A DNA stretch of 64,000 nt from Curvibacter microcysteis (GCF_028649455.1 NZ_JAQSIO010000003.1:310001-374000), one strand, 5' to 3'. Shown: positions 28,936 through 38,288, counted from the stretch's first letter. Numbers and translations: made by a program. The notes: a model not told the origin generated them from the sequence alone.

Positions 28936-30236
28936 ACGGCCGTGTTTATCTTCAACTGGCCTGGCGCAACCTGTGGCGCAACCGGCGCCGCAGCGCCGCC
29001 ACCTTGCTCAGCCTGGCCTTTGGCTTTGCCGCCGTGGCCTTGTTCGCGGGCTACACCTTCGCGGTCTATGGCGCCCTCAGCAATGCGGCCATCCATGCTG
29101 AGCTGATCGGTCACCTGACCATCAACCGCCAGGGCTGGCAGACCGAGGGCAAGCTGCACCCCGACAAGTACCTGCTGCGCGCCGAGGAGATCGCCCAGGT
29201 GCGCAGCCTGGTCGAGCGCCGCTTGCCGGGCGCGCGCCTGGTGCCCAAGCTCAGCGCCTCGGGCCTGCTGTCCAACGGCACCAGCAGCACCATTTTTGTG
29301 GCCACGGGCATCGCCCCGGCTGACCTGGACCTGTTGCGCGGCCCCTTTCGCTTCGCGCCGGGCGCGCTGCAAGCCGACAAGCCCCAGGGCGTGACTGCCG
29401 CCCAGGGCTTGGCCGATGTGCTGGGGCTCAAGATGGGCGACAGCGCCTCGGTCTTGGCCAGCACGTTGCACGGCCAGGCCAACGCGGCCGATGTGGATGT
29501 GAGCGACACCGTCAACACCGGCAACGTGGCCACCAATGACAAGCTGATGTTCATGCCTTTGGCCTTGGTCCAAGGCCTGATGGACGCGGCTGGCCGCGCC
29601 GACAGTCTGACCTTGTTGCTGCCCGGCGAGGGCGCGGTCGACAGCCCCGATGCCGAGCAGCGCCTGCGTGACATGTACACCCGACCGGCGCCCAGCGAGG
29701 CGCAATCGGACGCCCTGCGCACCCAACTGACGGCAGACTTCAAAGCCGCTGGCCTGGACCTGGAAGTGCGCACCTGGCAGGAGATGTCGGCCTTCTTCCG
29801 CCAGGTCAAAGGCATGTACGACATGATTTTTGCGCTCATGCTGGCGGTGGTGCTGGCCATCGTGGTGCTGTCGATCGCCAACGCCATGGGCATGGCAGTG
29901 GTGGAGCGCACCCGGGAGATCGGCACCCTGCGCGCCATCGGTGTGCGGCGAGCGGGCATCACCCGCCTGTTCGTCAGCGAGGCCTTGATGCTGGTGCTCG
30001 TGGGCACGCTGACCGGCCTGTTGCTGACCGCGCTGGTGCGCCATGGCGTGAATGCCGCCGACATCCGCTACGTGCCGCCGGGCAACACCCAAAGCGTGCC
30101 GATCTACATCGGTTTTGACGCCGCGCGCACGGCGCTGGCTGCCGCCGTGCTGGCCGTGCTGGCCGTCTTGGCCGCTTACTGGCCAGCGCGCCGCGCCGCG
30201 CACCATTCCATCACTGAATCCTTGGGGCATGTATGA
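28932..30236 (+). CDS. FtsX-type ABC permease
   Basis: Predicted 434-residue inner-membrane permease of the LolC/LolE/MacB topology. One membrane helix lies near 22-44, a periplasmic domain of about 235 residues follows, and three C-terminal helices (about 290-320, 345-375, 400-420) form the FtsX domain (IANAMGMAVVERTREIGTLRAIG is its core). There is only one permease gene, so it would act as a homodimer. It overlaps the ATPase at its 5' end and the LolA-like gene at its 3' end by four bases each. Confidence 0.9.
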   Translation: MNGRVYLQLAWRNLWRNRRRSAATLLSLAFGFAAVALFAGYTFAVYGALSNAAIHAELIGHLTINRQGWQTEGKLHPDKYLLRAEEIAQVRSLVERRLPGARLVPKLSASGLLSNGTSSTIFVATGIAPADLDLLRGPFRFAPGALQADKPQGVTAAQGLADVLGLKMGDSASVLASTLHGQANAADVDVSDTVNTGNVATNDKLMFMPLALVQGLMDAAGRADSLTLLLPGEGAVDSPDAEQRLRDMYTRPAPSEAQSDALRTQLTADFKAAGLDLEVRTWQEMSAFFRQVKGMYDMIFALMLAVVLAIVVLSIANAMGMAVVERTREIGTLRAIGVRRAGITRLFVSEALMLVLVGTLTGLLLTALVRHGVNAADIRYVPPGNTQSVPIYIGFDAARTALAAAVLAVLAVLAAYWPARRAAHHSITESLGHV

Positions 30237-31018
30237 GCTGTTCTGTTTCGACTTTTCAGGCGCCGCTGGGCCGCCGTCAGGCCCTGGCCTGGACGCTGTG
30301 GGGCAGCCTGGCTCTGGCCGCCCCGATGGCGCAGGCCGCTGAGCCCGATGCCGAGCAACTGCTGCGTGCGGCCGACCAGGCCCGGGGCGGTGGGTTCACT
30401 GGTTTGATCTGGGAGGTGCAGGCCCACAACAGCGGCAGCCAGGCCGAGGACCAGCCCGACCAGCGCCTGCGCATCAAGGCCACCGCCCAGGCCAGCCTGG
30501 CCGAAGTGCTGGAGCCTCAGAGCAGCAAGGGCTCCCGCCTGCTGCAAGTGGAGCGCAACATGTGGCTCAGCAAGCCGGGCCTGAAAAAACCGGTGGCCAT
30601 CTCGCCGCGCCAGCGCCTGACCGGCCAGGCCGCGATTGGCGACATCGCCGCCACCAACTACGCCCAGGACTACCAGGCCCGCTACCTGCGCCAAGAAGAT
30701 GTGGGCGACGAGCCCTGCCATGTGCTGGAGCTGTCGGCCAACAGCCGCCAGACCACCTACGACCGCATCACCTACTGGATCTCGGTGCGCCGGGGCGTGG
30801 CGGTGCAGGCCGACTTCCTGTCCTTGTCGGGCAAGAAGCTCAAGAGCGCCCAGTTCGAGTATGGCAACAGCCTCAGCGTGGGCGGCAAGACCCTTCTTTT
30901 TGTCAGCCGCATGGCGATTGCCGACGCCTTGAGCGATGCGCGCACCACCTTGGTTTACAGCCGCATCAGGGCCCAGGCCTTGGCGTCTTCTGAGTTTGAT
31001 GTGGGGAATTTGCAATGA
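30233..31018 (+). CDS. LolA-like outer-membrane lipoprotein-sorting protein
   Basis: Predicted 261-residue exported protein. A signal peptide with a twin arginine at R14-R15 ends at AQAAEP. The mature part has the LolA-like half-barrel pattern (about 60-255; RNMWLSKPG, YLRQEDVGDEPCHVLELSA, YDRITYWISVRRGVAVQADF), as in proteins annotated as outer-membrane lipoprotein-sorting proteins. Such proteins carry lipids or lipid-anchored cargo across the periplasm. Its four-base overlaps with the permease before it and the outer-membrane protein after it point to a single export route. The cargo is not known. Confidence 0.85.
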   Translation: MSCSVSTFQAPLGRRQALAWTLWGSLALAAPMAQAAEPDAEQLLRAADQARGGGFTGLIWEVQAHNSGSQAEDQPDQRLRIKATAQASLAEVLEPQSSKGSRLLQVERNMWLSKPGLKKPVAISPRQRLTGQAAIGDIAATNYAQDYQARYLRQEDVGDEPCHVLELSANSRQTTYDRITYWISVRRGVAVQADFLSLSGKKLKSAQFEYGNSLSVGGKTLLFVSRMAIADALSDARTTLVYSRIRAQALASSEFDVGNLQ

Positions 31019-32367
31019 GCCGCGCCTCGGGCCGCTGGCCGGGCCGCCGACCCGCTGGGGTGGCGCTGGCGCTTTGGGCCTGCCTGCTGGGGCCCAGCCA
31101 GGCGCAGGTGGCCGAGGGCACCTCCGCCTCCGAAGACCCTATGGACGTCCAGAGCGAAGCGCCGCCCGAGTCCGACTGGCGCCTGAGCGGCAGCACCGAG
31201 GCTTGGGGCTACACCACCCACACCGACCTGGCCAGTGCCAGCCTGCTCAACCCAGGCAATCGCCTGGCGGGGCTGCCCCGCGAGGCCAACGCATGGGACC
31301 TGCGTGTGAATGCGCGTGCCGAGCAGGGGCCCTTGGCGCTGGTGGGCGCGGTGCGCCTGTTGTCCCAAAGCCGACGCACGGATCGCGTGGCGGCCCCGGC
31401 CCAGCACGACAGCGACGACAGCCAGCAATGGGGCCAGGCTTTCGCCCGTTACCGCGCAGGTGAGGGCGTGTGGACCGTGGGGCGCGAGTTGCTGAGCTGG
31501 GGCCCCGCCAACTTCCGCTCGCCCAGCAATCCCTTTTATTTTGACGCGGGCCGCACCAACCCATTGGCGGCCACGCCTGGGGTCGACTTGCTGCGCTACA
31601 GCGGCCCATTGGCACCGGGCTGGCGCGGCGGTGGGGGCTATGTGTTCTCGACCTCGCAGATCAGCCCCGCCACCGACCAGGGCCACAGCGCCTGGCTCAA
31701 GCTGGACCAGCAGGGGCCGGCCCACCTGCTGAGCCTGGTCCTGAGCCAGCAGCGCGGCGGTGCTCTTTTTGTGGGTGGCTTTGCCCAATGGACCCCGGAC
31801 GACGCCTGGCTGCTCTACGCCGAGTTCGGCAGCACCCGCCAACGCGGTCGATTGCAGGCCCTGGGCGCGGGACCCGGCCCTTTGTACCGCTGGCAGCAGC
31901 CTGCACCGCGCAGCACCAACACCTTGCTGGGCGCCAGCTACACGCTGGAGAGCGGCCATGTGCTGACCGGGGAGTGGCTGCACAGCGGGGAGGGGTACAG
32001 CCAGGCCGGTCAGGCGGCCTACTGGGCCCAAGCCCAGCGCGCCCAAGGGCTGCTGACCCAGAACCCCGCACTGGCCTATGTCAGTCTGGGCCAGGCCCTG
32101 GGCCAGGCGCCTCGCCTCTTGGGGCGTGACTATGCGTGGGTCGGGCTGCAAAGCAACCCTCAACAAAGCCGCTTCTACTGGCGTCTGGAGTACAGCAGCC
32201 AATGGGCCGACCGCAGTGGCCAGGTTGTGCTGTATGCGGAAAAGAGCCTGGGCACCCGGCTGTCTGCCTTCGCGGTGCTGGGGCACAGCGTGGGCGGGGT
32301 GCAGACCGAGTTCGGCAGCCTGGTGCGGGATCGGCTGACCTTGGGTTTGAAGTGGTTTGTGCTCTGA
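31015..32367 (+). CDS. Predicted outer-membrane beta-barrel protein of the ABC cassette
   Basis: Predicted 450-residue exported protein with a signal peptide (about 1-31, ending SQAQ). The rest alternates short amphipathic strands with glycine, aromatic and polar residues (for example WRLSGSTEAWGYTTHTD, TVGRELLSWGPANF, FYWRLEYSSQW, LSAFAVLGHSVGG) and ends in a strand, LTLGLKWFVL, consistent with a beta-barrel. I do not recognise a named family. Its coupling to the ABC permease and LolA-like protein suggests it is the outer-membrane terminus of that system. Confidence 0.75.
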   Translation: MSRASGRWPGRRPAGVALALWACLLGPSQAQVAEGTSASEDPMDVQSEAPPESDWRLSGSTEAWGYTTHTDLASASLLNPGNRLAGLPREANAWDLRVNARAEQGPLALVGAVRLLSQSRRTDRVAAPAQHDSDDSQQWGQAFARYRAGEGVWTVGRELLSWGPANFRSPSNPFYFDAGRTNPLAATPGVDLLRYSGPLAPGWRGGGGYVFSTSQISPATDQGHSAWLKLDQQGPAHLLSLVLSQQRGGALFVGGFAQWTPDDAWLLYAEFGSTRQRGRLQALGAGPGPLYRWQQPAPRSTNTLLGASYTLESGHVLTGEWLHSGEGYSQAGQAAYWAQAQRAQGLLTQNPALAYVSLGQALGQAPRLLGRDYAWVGLQSNPQQSRFYWRLEYSSQWADRSGQVVLYAEKSLGTRLSAFAVLGHSVGGVQTEFGSLVRDRLTLGLKWFVL

Positions 32368-32390
32368 ATCAACCCCGTGCCCCAAACAAA

Positions 32391-32417
32391 AGGCCTGGCG
32401 CTGGGAGCGGCAGGCCT
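32391..32417 (-). terminator. Probable terminator after the NlpC/P60 gene
   Basis: A 7-base-pair stem (AGGCCTG / CAGGCCT) with a 13-base loop is followed on the minus strand by TTTGTTTG. It lies 39 bases beyond the NlpC/P60 stop and 24 beyond the stop of the outer-membrane protein gene on the other strand. Confidence 0.55.
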
Positions 32418-32455
32418 GTTGGCGGGGCGGGCTTGAGCTGGGCTGGGCTGGGCGC

Positions 32456-33034
32456 TCAGCGTGGGCTGTTGGCGTCCAGGGTGGCGGACACGGCAGGCAC
32501 GGAAACCCGGCGCGCGCCATCAAAGCGGCGCTGCCAATAGCTTTCACGCATGTCTTCGACACGCACCTGGCTGCCCGAGCGCGGCGAGTGGATGAACTTG
32601 CCGTCACCCACGTAAATGCCGACATGGCTGAAGGCGTGGCGCATGGTGTTGAAGAACACCAGGTCACCGGGCTGCAAATCTTGTTTGTCGATGGTTTGGG
32701 TGGCGGCTGCTTGCTGGTCGGCACGGCGTGGCAGCACCAGGCCCACGGTTTGTTCGTACATGGCGCGAACAAAGCCACTGCAGTCAAAGCCGGTCTCAGC
32801 GGTGTTGCCGCCCCGGCGGTAGGGCACGCCCAGGAATCCCATGGCGTTGACCACCAGCTCGGAAGCGCGGCTGCTGAGGCTTTGGCGCACGTAACTGAGT
32901 TGGGTCAACAGACCGCGGTCAGCGAGGAGTTTTTCGACGTCGTCAACCGGTTGGGTGCTGGGCACCGCTTGTGCCCGAAGGGCAAAACCGAAAAGTGTGA
33001 GGCCGAGGAGAAGGAGGCAGAGCCAACGAGACAT
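32456..33034 (-). CDS. NlpC/P60 (C40) peptidoglycan peptidase
   Basis: Predicted 192-residue exported cysteine peptidase that cuts peptide stems of peptidoglycan. A signal peptide covers about 1-23 (ending AQA). The catalytic cysteine C85 is in FDCSGFV, H137 in FSHVGIYVGDG and the third residue H149 in KFIHS; the G-x-P-Y-R-R-G-G segment before the cysteine is typical. No cell-wall-binding repeats are present. It is monocistronic, convergent with the ABC cassette and divergent from the isochorismatase gene. Confidence 0.92.
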   Translation of the reverse strand: MSRWLCLLLLGLTLFGFALRAQAVPSTQPVDDVEKLLADRGLLTQLSYVRQSLSSRASELVVNAMGFLGVPYRRGGNTAETGFDCSGFVRAMYEQTVGLVLPRRADQQAAATQTIDKQDLQPGDLVFFNTMRHAFSHVGIYVGDGKFIHSPRSGSQVRVEDMRESYWQRRFDGARRVSVPAVSATLDANSPR

Positions 33035-33168
33035 GGGCGCAGAGGTTAGCCGGGGGGGCGTTTCACGTCAAGCACGAAAATGCGCTAACTCATTGATTTT
33101 TCTCATGACTCTGGGCTGATGTCTAATAAGGCCATGGCTTTGCAGCCCCATTTTTATTTTGAACGACC

Positions 33169-33771
33169 ATGTTGATTGACGCCCAAGAATCCCAGCTCGT
33201 GCTGGTGGACTACCAAACCCGCCTGATGCCCGCCTTGCACGAAGGCCCACTGGTGCTGGCCAACGCGCTGCGCCTGGCCCAGGCCGCCAAGCTGCTGCAG
33301 GTGCCCGTGTGGGGCACCGAGCAAAACCCTTCGGGCCTGGGTGAGAACCCAGCGGAGCTCAAGGCCTTGTGCCGCGACACACTGGTGAAGATGCAGTTCA
33401 GCGCCTGCGAAGAAGGCCTGTCGGAGTGGCTGCGCCCCCCGGCCAAGCCCGTGCAAGGCAATGCCCGCAGCCTGCCGCGCCACCTGCAAAAGCCGGCCCA
33501 GGCCGCGCCTGAGCGCAGCGCCATCGTGCTGGCCGGTTGCGAGGCCCATGTTTGCCTGCTGCAGACCGCGCTGGACCTGCTGGAAGACGAGTTTGACGTG
33601 TGGGTGGTGACCGACGCCTGCGCCTCGCGCACCGAACGCAACCGCGACGCCGCCTTTGACCGCCTGGCCGGCGCTGGCGCCGAGCTGGTGACGACTGAAA
33701 TGGTCGTGTTCGAGTGGCTGCGCAGCGCCGAACACCCGCAGTTCAAGGCCGTGCAAGCGCTGATCAAGTGA
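33169..33771 (+). CDS. Isochorismatase-family cysteine hydrolase
   Basis: Predicted 200-residue hydrolase. The catalytic triad reads D14 (LVLVDYQ), K74 (LVKMQFSAC) and C129 (CEAHVCLLQTAL), the arrangement of the isochorismatase/nicotinamidase superfamily. The substrate is unknown; this short subgroup (similar to YcaC or human ISOC1-like proteins) is mostly uncharacterised. Residues 88-117 form a Pro/Ala-rich insertion before the cysteine strand. It stands alone between the NlpC and HD-GYP genes. Confidence 0.9.
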   Translation: MLIDAQESQLVLVDYQTRLMPALHEGPLVLANALRLAQAAKLLQVPVWGTEQNPSGLGENPAELKALCRDTLVKMQFSACEEGLSEWLRPPAKPVQGNARSLPRHLQKPAQAAPERSAIVLAGCEAHVCLLQTALDLLEDEFDVWVVTDACASRTERNRDAAFDRLAGAGAELVTTEMVVFEWLRSAEHPQFKAVQALIK

Positions 33772-33779
33772 GCCTGACG

Positions 33780-33797
33780 CGGGCCGGTGCCGGCCCG
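33780..33797. terminator. GC-rich stem-loop between convergent genes
   Basis: Perfect 8-base arms CGGGCCGG / CCGGCCCG around two bases fill the 30-base gap between the isochorismatase and HD-GYP stops. No U tract follows on either strand, so it may only stall polymerase or protect 3' ends. Confidence 0.4.
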
Positions 33798-33801
33798 TGC
33801 C

Positions 33802-34932
33802 TCAGTCGCTGTCCTGGTAGCGCTGGGTGATCTTGATCACCTGCTCGCGGGCGGCCACCAGGGCTTGCACGCAATGGGGGTCCAGTTGGCCGGCGGCGGC
33901 CATGCGCTGCAATTCAGCCATGGCCTCCTCGGTGCGCCAACCGTCTTTGTAGGGCCGAGGGCTGGTCAAGGCGTCAAAGATGTCGGCCACGGTCACGATG
34001 CGCGCCTCGATCGGGATTTGATCCCCCGACAAGCCCTTGGGGTAGCCCGAGCCGTCCAGCAACTCGTGGTGGCAGGCCACGATGTTGAGCATCAGCTTGG
34101 CGTCGGGCAGGCGCTTGAGGTTGAAGTCACCCATGATTTTCTCGACCAAGGCGCAGCCCAGTTCGACATGGGTTTCCATCAGCTTGTGCTCTTGCGGGTT
34201 GAGCCGGCCCTCTTTGAGCAGGATGCGGTCCGGGATGCCGATCTTGCCAATGTCGTGCAGCGGTGCGAACAGGTACAGGTGCTCGACAAATTCATCGTCC
34301 AGTTGGTAGTGCTCGGCCACGCCCCGCGCAATCAAGCGGGCGTAGCGCGCCATGCGCTCCAGGTGGGCGCCGGTTTCAAAGTCACGCAGGTTGGCAAAGT
34401 CGCGCGCCACCTGGGTCGACGCCAACATGGCCTGCACCATGGCCATTTCGTTGCTGATCAGCATGGCCACCTGGCTGCAGAACATGACCAGGTCGCGCTG
34501 TACCCGCACATCAAAAGCCGCGGCTTCGGTGGAGTCAAAAAACAAAAAGCCAATCAAGCCCTGCGGCCCGTACATGGGCACGGTGAATGACGATTGGTAG
34601 CCCTGTTCCAGCAACCAGCGCGAGTGGGGGTGCTCGCTTTGCTGCAGGCAGGAGAGTTCATCGAGCACCCGGAAATCCCCGGTCTGCGCCAGCTTCAACA
34701 GCGATTGGCTGTCGGCCAGTGGCCATTCATAGCCCTGCAGAGGCGCCCCATGCCGGGTGCTGTGGATGAAGGTTTTCAGGCAGTCATCGCGGGCGTCGTG
34801 CAGGGCGCAGGCAATGCGGTCCAGCGAAGGCATGGTGGGCAGCAGCCGCTCATGCATCTGGCGCAGACGTTCACTCAGGCTGTGCGTTCCCCGGAACAGG
34901 TCGACGAGGTAGTGCGCAGGTGAGTCGGTCAT
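33802..34932 (-). CDS. GAF-HD-GYP cyclic-di-GMP phosphodiesterase
   Basis: Predicted 376-residue soluble protein. A GAF-like sensor domain (about 20-165) precedes an HD-GYP domain (about 180-370). Metal-binding residues are H226-D227 in APLHDIGKIGIPD and H288-H289 in ACHHE; the signature DGSGYP spans 293-298. This set is the hallmark of active c-di-GMP phosphodiesterases. Start MTDSPAHY at 34932 is chosen over an upstream in-frame start because the upstream residues look like untranslated promoter sequence. A perfect FNR-type box lies about 100 bases upstream (35025-35038), so c-di-GMP breakdown may be tied to oxygen. Confidence 0.92.
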   Translation of the reverse strand: MTDSPAHYLVDLFRGTHSLSERLRQMHERLLPTMPSLDRIACALHDARDDCLKTFIHSTRHGAPLQGYEWPLADSQSLLKLAQTGDFRVLDELSCLQQSEHPHSRWLLEQGYQSSFTVPMYGPQGLIGFLFFDSTEAAAFDVRVQRDLVMFCSQVAMLISNEMAMVQAMLASTQVARDFANLRDFETGAHLERMARYARLIARGVAEHYQLDDEFVEHLYLFAPLHDIGKIGIPDRILLKEGRLNPQEHKLMETHVELGCALVEKIMGDFNLKRLPDAKLMLNIVACHHELLDGSGYPKGLSGDQIPIEARIVTVADIFDALTSPRPYKDGWRTEEAMAELQRMAAAGQLDPHCVQALVAAREQVIKITQRYQDSD

Positions 34933-35024
34933 GGCGTGGGGTAGGGGAGGCTCGCAGCGGTCAAAAGAAGATCGGTGATTGGAGCATGGCTGTCTGACGA
35001 CGCAGCCCACAGTATCCTCATAAA

Positions 35025-35038
35025 TTGATCTACATCAA
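35025..35038 (-). promoter_or_regulatory. Perfect FNR/ANR-type box upstream of HD-GYP gene
   Basis: TTGATCTACATCAA is an exact match to TTGAT-N4-ATCAA. Read on the minus strand, the half site TTGATG (35038-35033) is also a good -35 and is followed after 16 bases by GATACT (35016-35011) as -10. If that promoter is used, FNR would cover the -35 and repress the HD-GYP gene when oxygen is low. The only gene it can plausibly serve is HD-GYP, since the RND gene on its other side ends here. Confidence 0.65.
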
Positions 35039-35162
35039 GCTGGTGCGGGTGCCTTTGTGTCGGTGGTGGGACTCAAGCACGCTTCAGCCCGACCTCCTCG
35101 GCACGCCTCTGCCCTGGTGCGGCTGGCACTCTTCGTTGAGCGCGCAGTGCTTACTGAGCGGC

Positions 35163-38100
35163 CTAGGCCTGGGGGGGCGCGGTCTCGTCAGGGGCTTTGG
35201 ACTTGAAGAGGCCCATCACCCAGACGTAGAACACCGGGGCGAACACCACGCCAAGCACGGTGGCACTGACCATGCCGCCGATCACCCCTGTGCCCAGCGA
35301 GCGCTGGCTGGCGGCTCCCGCACCTTGTGCCAGTGCCAAAGGCAGCACCCCCAGGATGAAGGCCATCGAGGTCATGACAATGGGGCGAAAACGCAAGCGA
35401 GCGGCCATGCAGGCGGCCTCCACCAGGGGGTGCCCTTGCTCGCGCAAGGCCTTGGCAAACTCGACGATCAGGATGGCGTTCTTGGCACTCAGGCCAATGA
35501 TGGTGATCAGGCCCACCTTGAAGTAAACATCGTTGGTCAAGCCCAGCAAGGACACGGCGGCAACCGAGCCCAAAGCCCCCAATGGAACAATCAGCATGAC
35601 GGAGGCTGGCAGGGTCCAGCTCTCATACAAAGCCACCAGCAGCAGGAACACCACCACGACCGCCAGCACAAACAGGAAAGGTGCCTGCTGCCCGGCGAAG
35701 CGCTCCTGGTAAGACAGGGCGGTCCATTCGTGGCCAATGCCTTTGGGCAAGGTCGCCAGCATGCGCTCGATCTCGGCCATGGCCTCCCCCGTGCTGTGAC
35801 CTGGGGCGGCATCCCCCATGATGCGGTAGGCGGGATAGCCGTTGTAACGCGAGATCTGGACGGGGCCCATCTCCCAGGCGGCGGTCACGAAGGCACTCAG
35901 GGGCACCTGGGCTCCGTTTCGCCCAGGCACATGCAAGGCCATGAGACTTTCTGGCGTCATGCGCTCCTGCGCGTCGGCCTGCACGATCACGCGCTGCAGT
36001 CGTCCTGCATTGGCAAAGTCATTCACCAGCGCTGAGCCAAATGCCGTGGACAGGGTGGTGGCGATGTTCTCAAATCCGACCCCCAAGGCCTCGGCCTTGC
36101 TTCGGTCCACATCCAGGCGAAGCTGAGGAGCGTCCTGCAGCCCTTCCATCACGGCATAGGCCAGCAAGGGCGAGGCGCTGGCTTGCGCCAGCAGTTGGTC
36201 GCGGGCCTGGGTCAGCGCGGCCCGGCCCAGCCCGGCCCGGTCCTGCAGCCGCAGGGCAAATCCGCCCGCATTGCCCAGGCCTTCGATGGGGGGCGGCATC
36301 ACTGCCATGGCCGTGCCGTCAGGCAACTGGCCAAAGCGCTCGTTGAAAGCCGCGATTTCGCTCTCGACCGTCTGGCCCCGAGGGCGCTGCGGCCAATCCT
36401 TGAGGCTGGGAAAGCCCAGGGCCGCGTTTTGCCCCATGCCGGAGAAACTGAAACCCAGGATGCTGAATGCGGAGTCCATGCCTTCACGCGACATCAGGTA
36501 CTGATCGACCTGCTTCACCAGAGCTTCCGTACGAGGGTAAGTGGCCCCAGGCGGCAACTGCATGTCGACCATCCAGTAGCCTTGGTCTTCAGGGGGCACA
36601 AACGATTCGGGTACCCGCACATACAGCCAGCCCAGCAGCGCGACGGCCAGCAGGTACACCCCCATGGCGCGGCCTGTGCGGCGCAGCAATCGGACATTGA
36701 GCGATTCGAAGCGATGGGTCAGGCGCATGAGGACGCGGTTGAAGCCGCCAAAGAACCCCTGCTGTTCAGCGTGTACGCCTCGCTTGGGGGGCTGTAGCAA
36801 GGTGGCACACAAAGCCGGTGTGAGGGTGAGGGCCAAGAACCCCGAGAACAAGATCGACACGGCCAAGGACAAGGAGAACTGGCGGTAGATCACCCCCACC
36901 GACCCGGTCATGAAGGCCAGTGGCAAAAACACCGCCACCAGGACCAAGGTGATGCCAATGATGGCGCCGCTCACCTGGGTCATGGCCTTGCGGGTGGCGT
37001 CTTTGGGCGACAGGCCTTCTTCCGCCATGATCCGTTCGACGTTCTCCACCACCACGATGGCGTCGTCCACCAGAATGCCAATGGCCAGCACCAGGCCGAA
37101 CATGGTCATCATGTTGACTGAGAAGTCCAGCCCCCACATCACAGCGAAGGTCCCCATGAGGCAAACCGGCACCACGATGGTGGGGATCAAGGTGTAGCGC
37201 ACGTTCTGCAAGAACAGGAACATCACCAGGAACACCAGCACGACGGCTTCCAGCAAGGTGTGGATGACCTTCTCGATGGCCACCTTGACAAACAAAGACG
37301 TGTCGTAGGCGATCGAGTACTCCATGTCCGAAGGCATCTGGGCCGCCAGTTCCCGCAGGCGGGCCTTGACCGCATCGGCGGTCTGGATGGCGTTGGCCCC
37401 CGGCGCGAGCTGCACCGCACCCGCCACTGCCTTCTTGCCGTTTTGTCGGCTCTCGGCGCTGTAGTCCTGGCGCCCGATCTCCAGCCTGGCCACATCCGAC
37501 AGCCTGACCGTGGACCCATCGCGGTTGGCCCGCAGCACGATGCGCCCGAATTCCTCGGGAGACTCCAACATGCCCTTGACGGCCAGCGTGGCGCTCAGTT
37601 CCTGCGCCGCCGTGCCGGGGCGGCTGCCAAAGCTGCCCGCAGGCACCTGCACATTCTGGGCTGCGATGGCACTGTTCACATCCGCGACCGTGAGGCCATA
37701 GCCCAACAACTTCTGTGGCGATACCCAGACCCGCATGGCCGCCTCAGACCCGAACAACTGCAGTTTGCCCACACCCGGCACGCGGCGGATTTCATTGTTC
37801 AGGGTGCGTGCCGCGTAATCCGCCAGGGCGACCACGTCTTTGCCCTCATCCTCGCCCTTGAAATTCAGGGCATAGATGAGCAAGAAGCTGGCGTTGGCCT
37901 GCTCGACCTGCACGCCCTGGCGCGTCACCGCTGCAGGCAGGCGCGCTTCGGCTTTCTTCAGGCGGTTCTGCACGTCCACCTGGGCCAAGGCGGGGTCGGT
38001 TCCGGGTTTGAAGGTGGCGGTGATCTCGGCTGAGCTGTTGGAACTCGACGAGTCGAAGTACAAAAGCCCTCGCGCCCCGTTGAGTTCCTCTTCCAGGATG

Positions 38101-38288
38101 CTGGTGACCGAATTGACCACGGCGCTGGCGGAGGCCCCCGGGTAAGTGGCGGTCACCGTGATTTGAGGGGGCGCCACCACTGGGAACTGTGACACCGGCA
38201 GCGAGGGAATCGCCAACAGACCTGCCAGCGTGATGAAGATGGCGACCACCCAAGCGAGCTTGGGGCGGCCAATGAAGAAGGAGGACAT
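35163..38288 (-). CDS. RND efflux pump inner-membrane protein (HAE1/AcrB type)
   Basis: Predicted 1041-residue proton-driven drug exporter, normal AcrB length. Twelve membrane helices flank two large periplasmic loops. The proton-relay Asp pair in helix 4 is seen in AIGILVDDAIVVVENVERIM. The start MSSFFIGRPKLAW at 38288 is typical of the family; a TTG 24 bases upstream is less likely. It follows its adaptor gene after 37 bases, and both are divergent from a TetR regulator. No outer-membrane channel gene is attached, so it may borrow the TolC at 53572-54930. Confidence 0.95.
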   Translation of the reverse strand: MSSFFIGRPKLAWVVAIFITLAGLLAIPSLPVSQFPVVAPPQITVTATYPGASASAVVNSVTSILEEELNGARGLLYFDSSSSNSSAEITATFKPGTDPALAQVDVQNRLKKAEARLPAAVTRQGVQVEQANASFLLIYALNFKGEDEGKDVVALADYAARTLNNEIRRVPGVGKLQLFGSEAAMRVWVSPQKLLGYGLTVADVNSAIAAQNVQVPAGSFGSRPGTAAQELSATLAVKGMLESPEEFGRIVLRANRDGSTVRLSDVARLEIGRQDYSAESRQNGKKAVAGAVQLAPGANAIQTADAVKARLRELAAQMPSDMEYSIAYDTSLFVKVAIEKVIHTLLEAVVLVFLVMFLFLQNVRYTLIPTIVVPVCLMGTFAVMWGLDFSVNMMTMFGLVLAIGILVDDAIVVVENVERIMAEEGLSPKDATRKAMTQVSGAIIGITLVLVAVFLPLAFMTGSVGVIYRQFSLSLAVSILFSGFLALTLTPALCATLLQPPKRGVHAEQQGFFGGFNRVLMRLTHRFESLNVRLLRRTGRAMGVYLLAVALLGWLYVRVPESFVPPEDQGYWMVDMQLPPGATYPRTEALVKQVDQYLMSREGMDSAFSILGFSFSGMGQNAALGFPSLKDWPQRPRGQTVESEIAAFNERFGQLPDGTAMAVMPPPIEGLGNAGGFALRLQDRAGLGRAALTQARDQLLAQASASPLLAYAVMEGLQDAPQLRLDVDRSKAEALGVGFENIATTLSTAFGSALVNDFANAGRLQRVIVQADAQERMTPESLMALHVPGRNGAQVPLSAFVTAAWEMGPVQISRYNGYPAYRIMGDAAPGHSTGEAMAEIERMLATLPKGIGHEWTALSYQERFAGQQAPFLFVLAVVVVFLLLVALYESWTLPASVMLIVPLGALGSVAAVSLLGLTNDVYFKVGLITIIGLSAKNAILIVEFAKALREQGHPLVEAACMAARLRFRPIVMTSMAFILGVLPLALAQGAGAASQRSLGTGVIGGMVSATVLGVVFAPVFYVWVMGLFKSKAPDETAPPQA

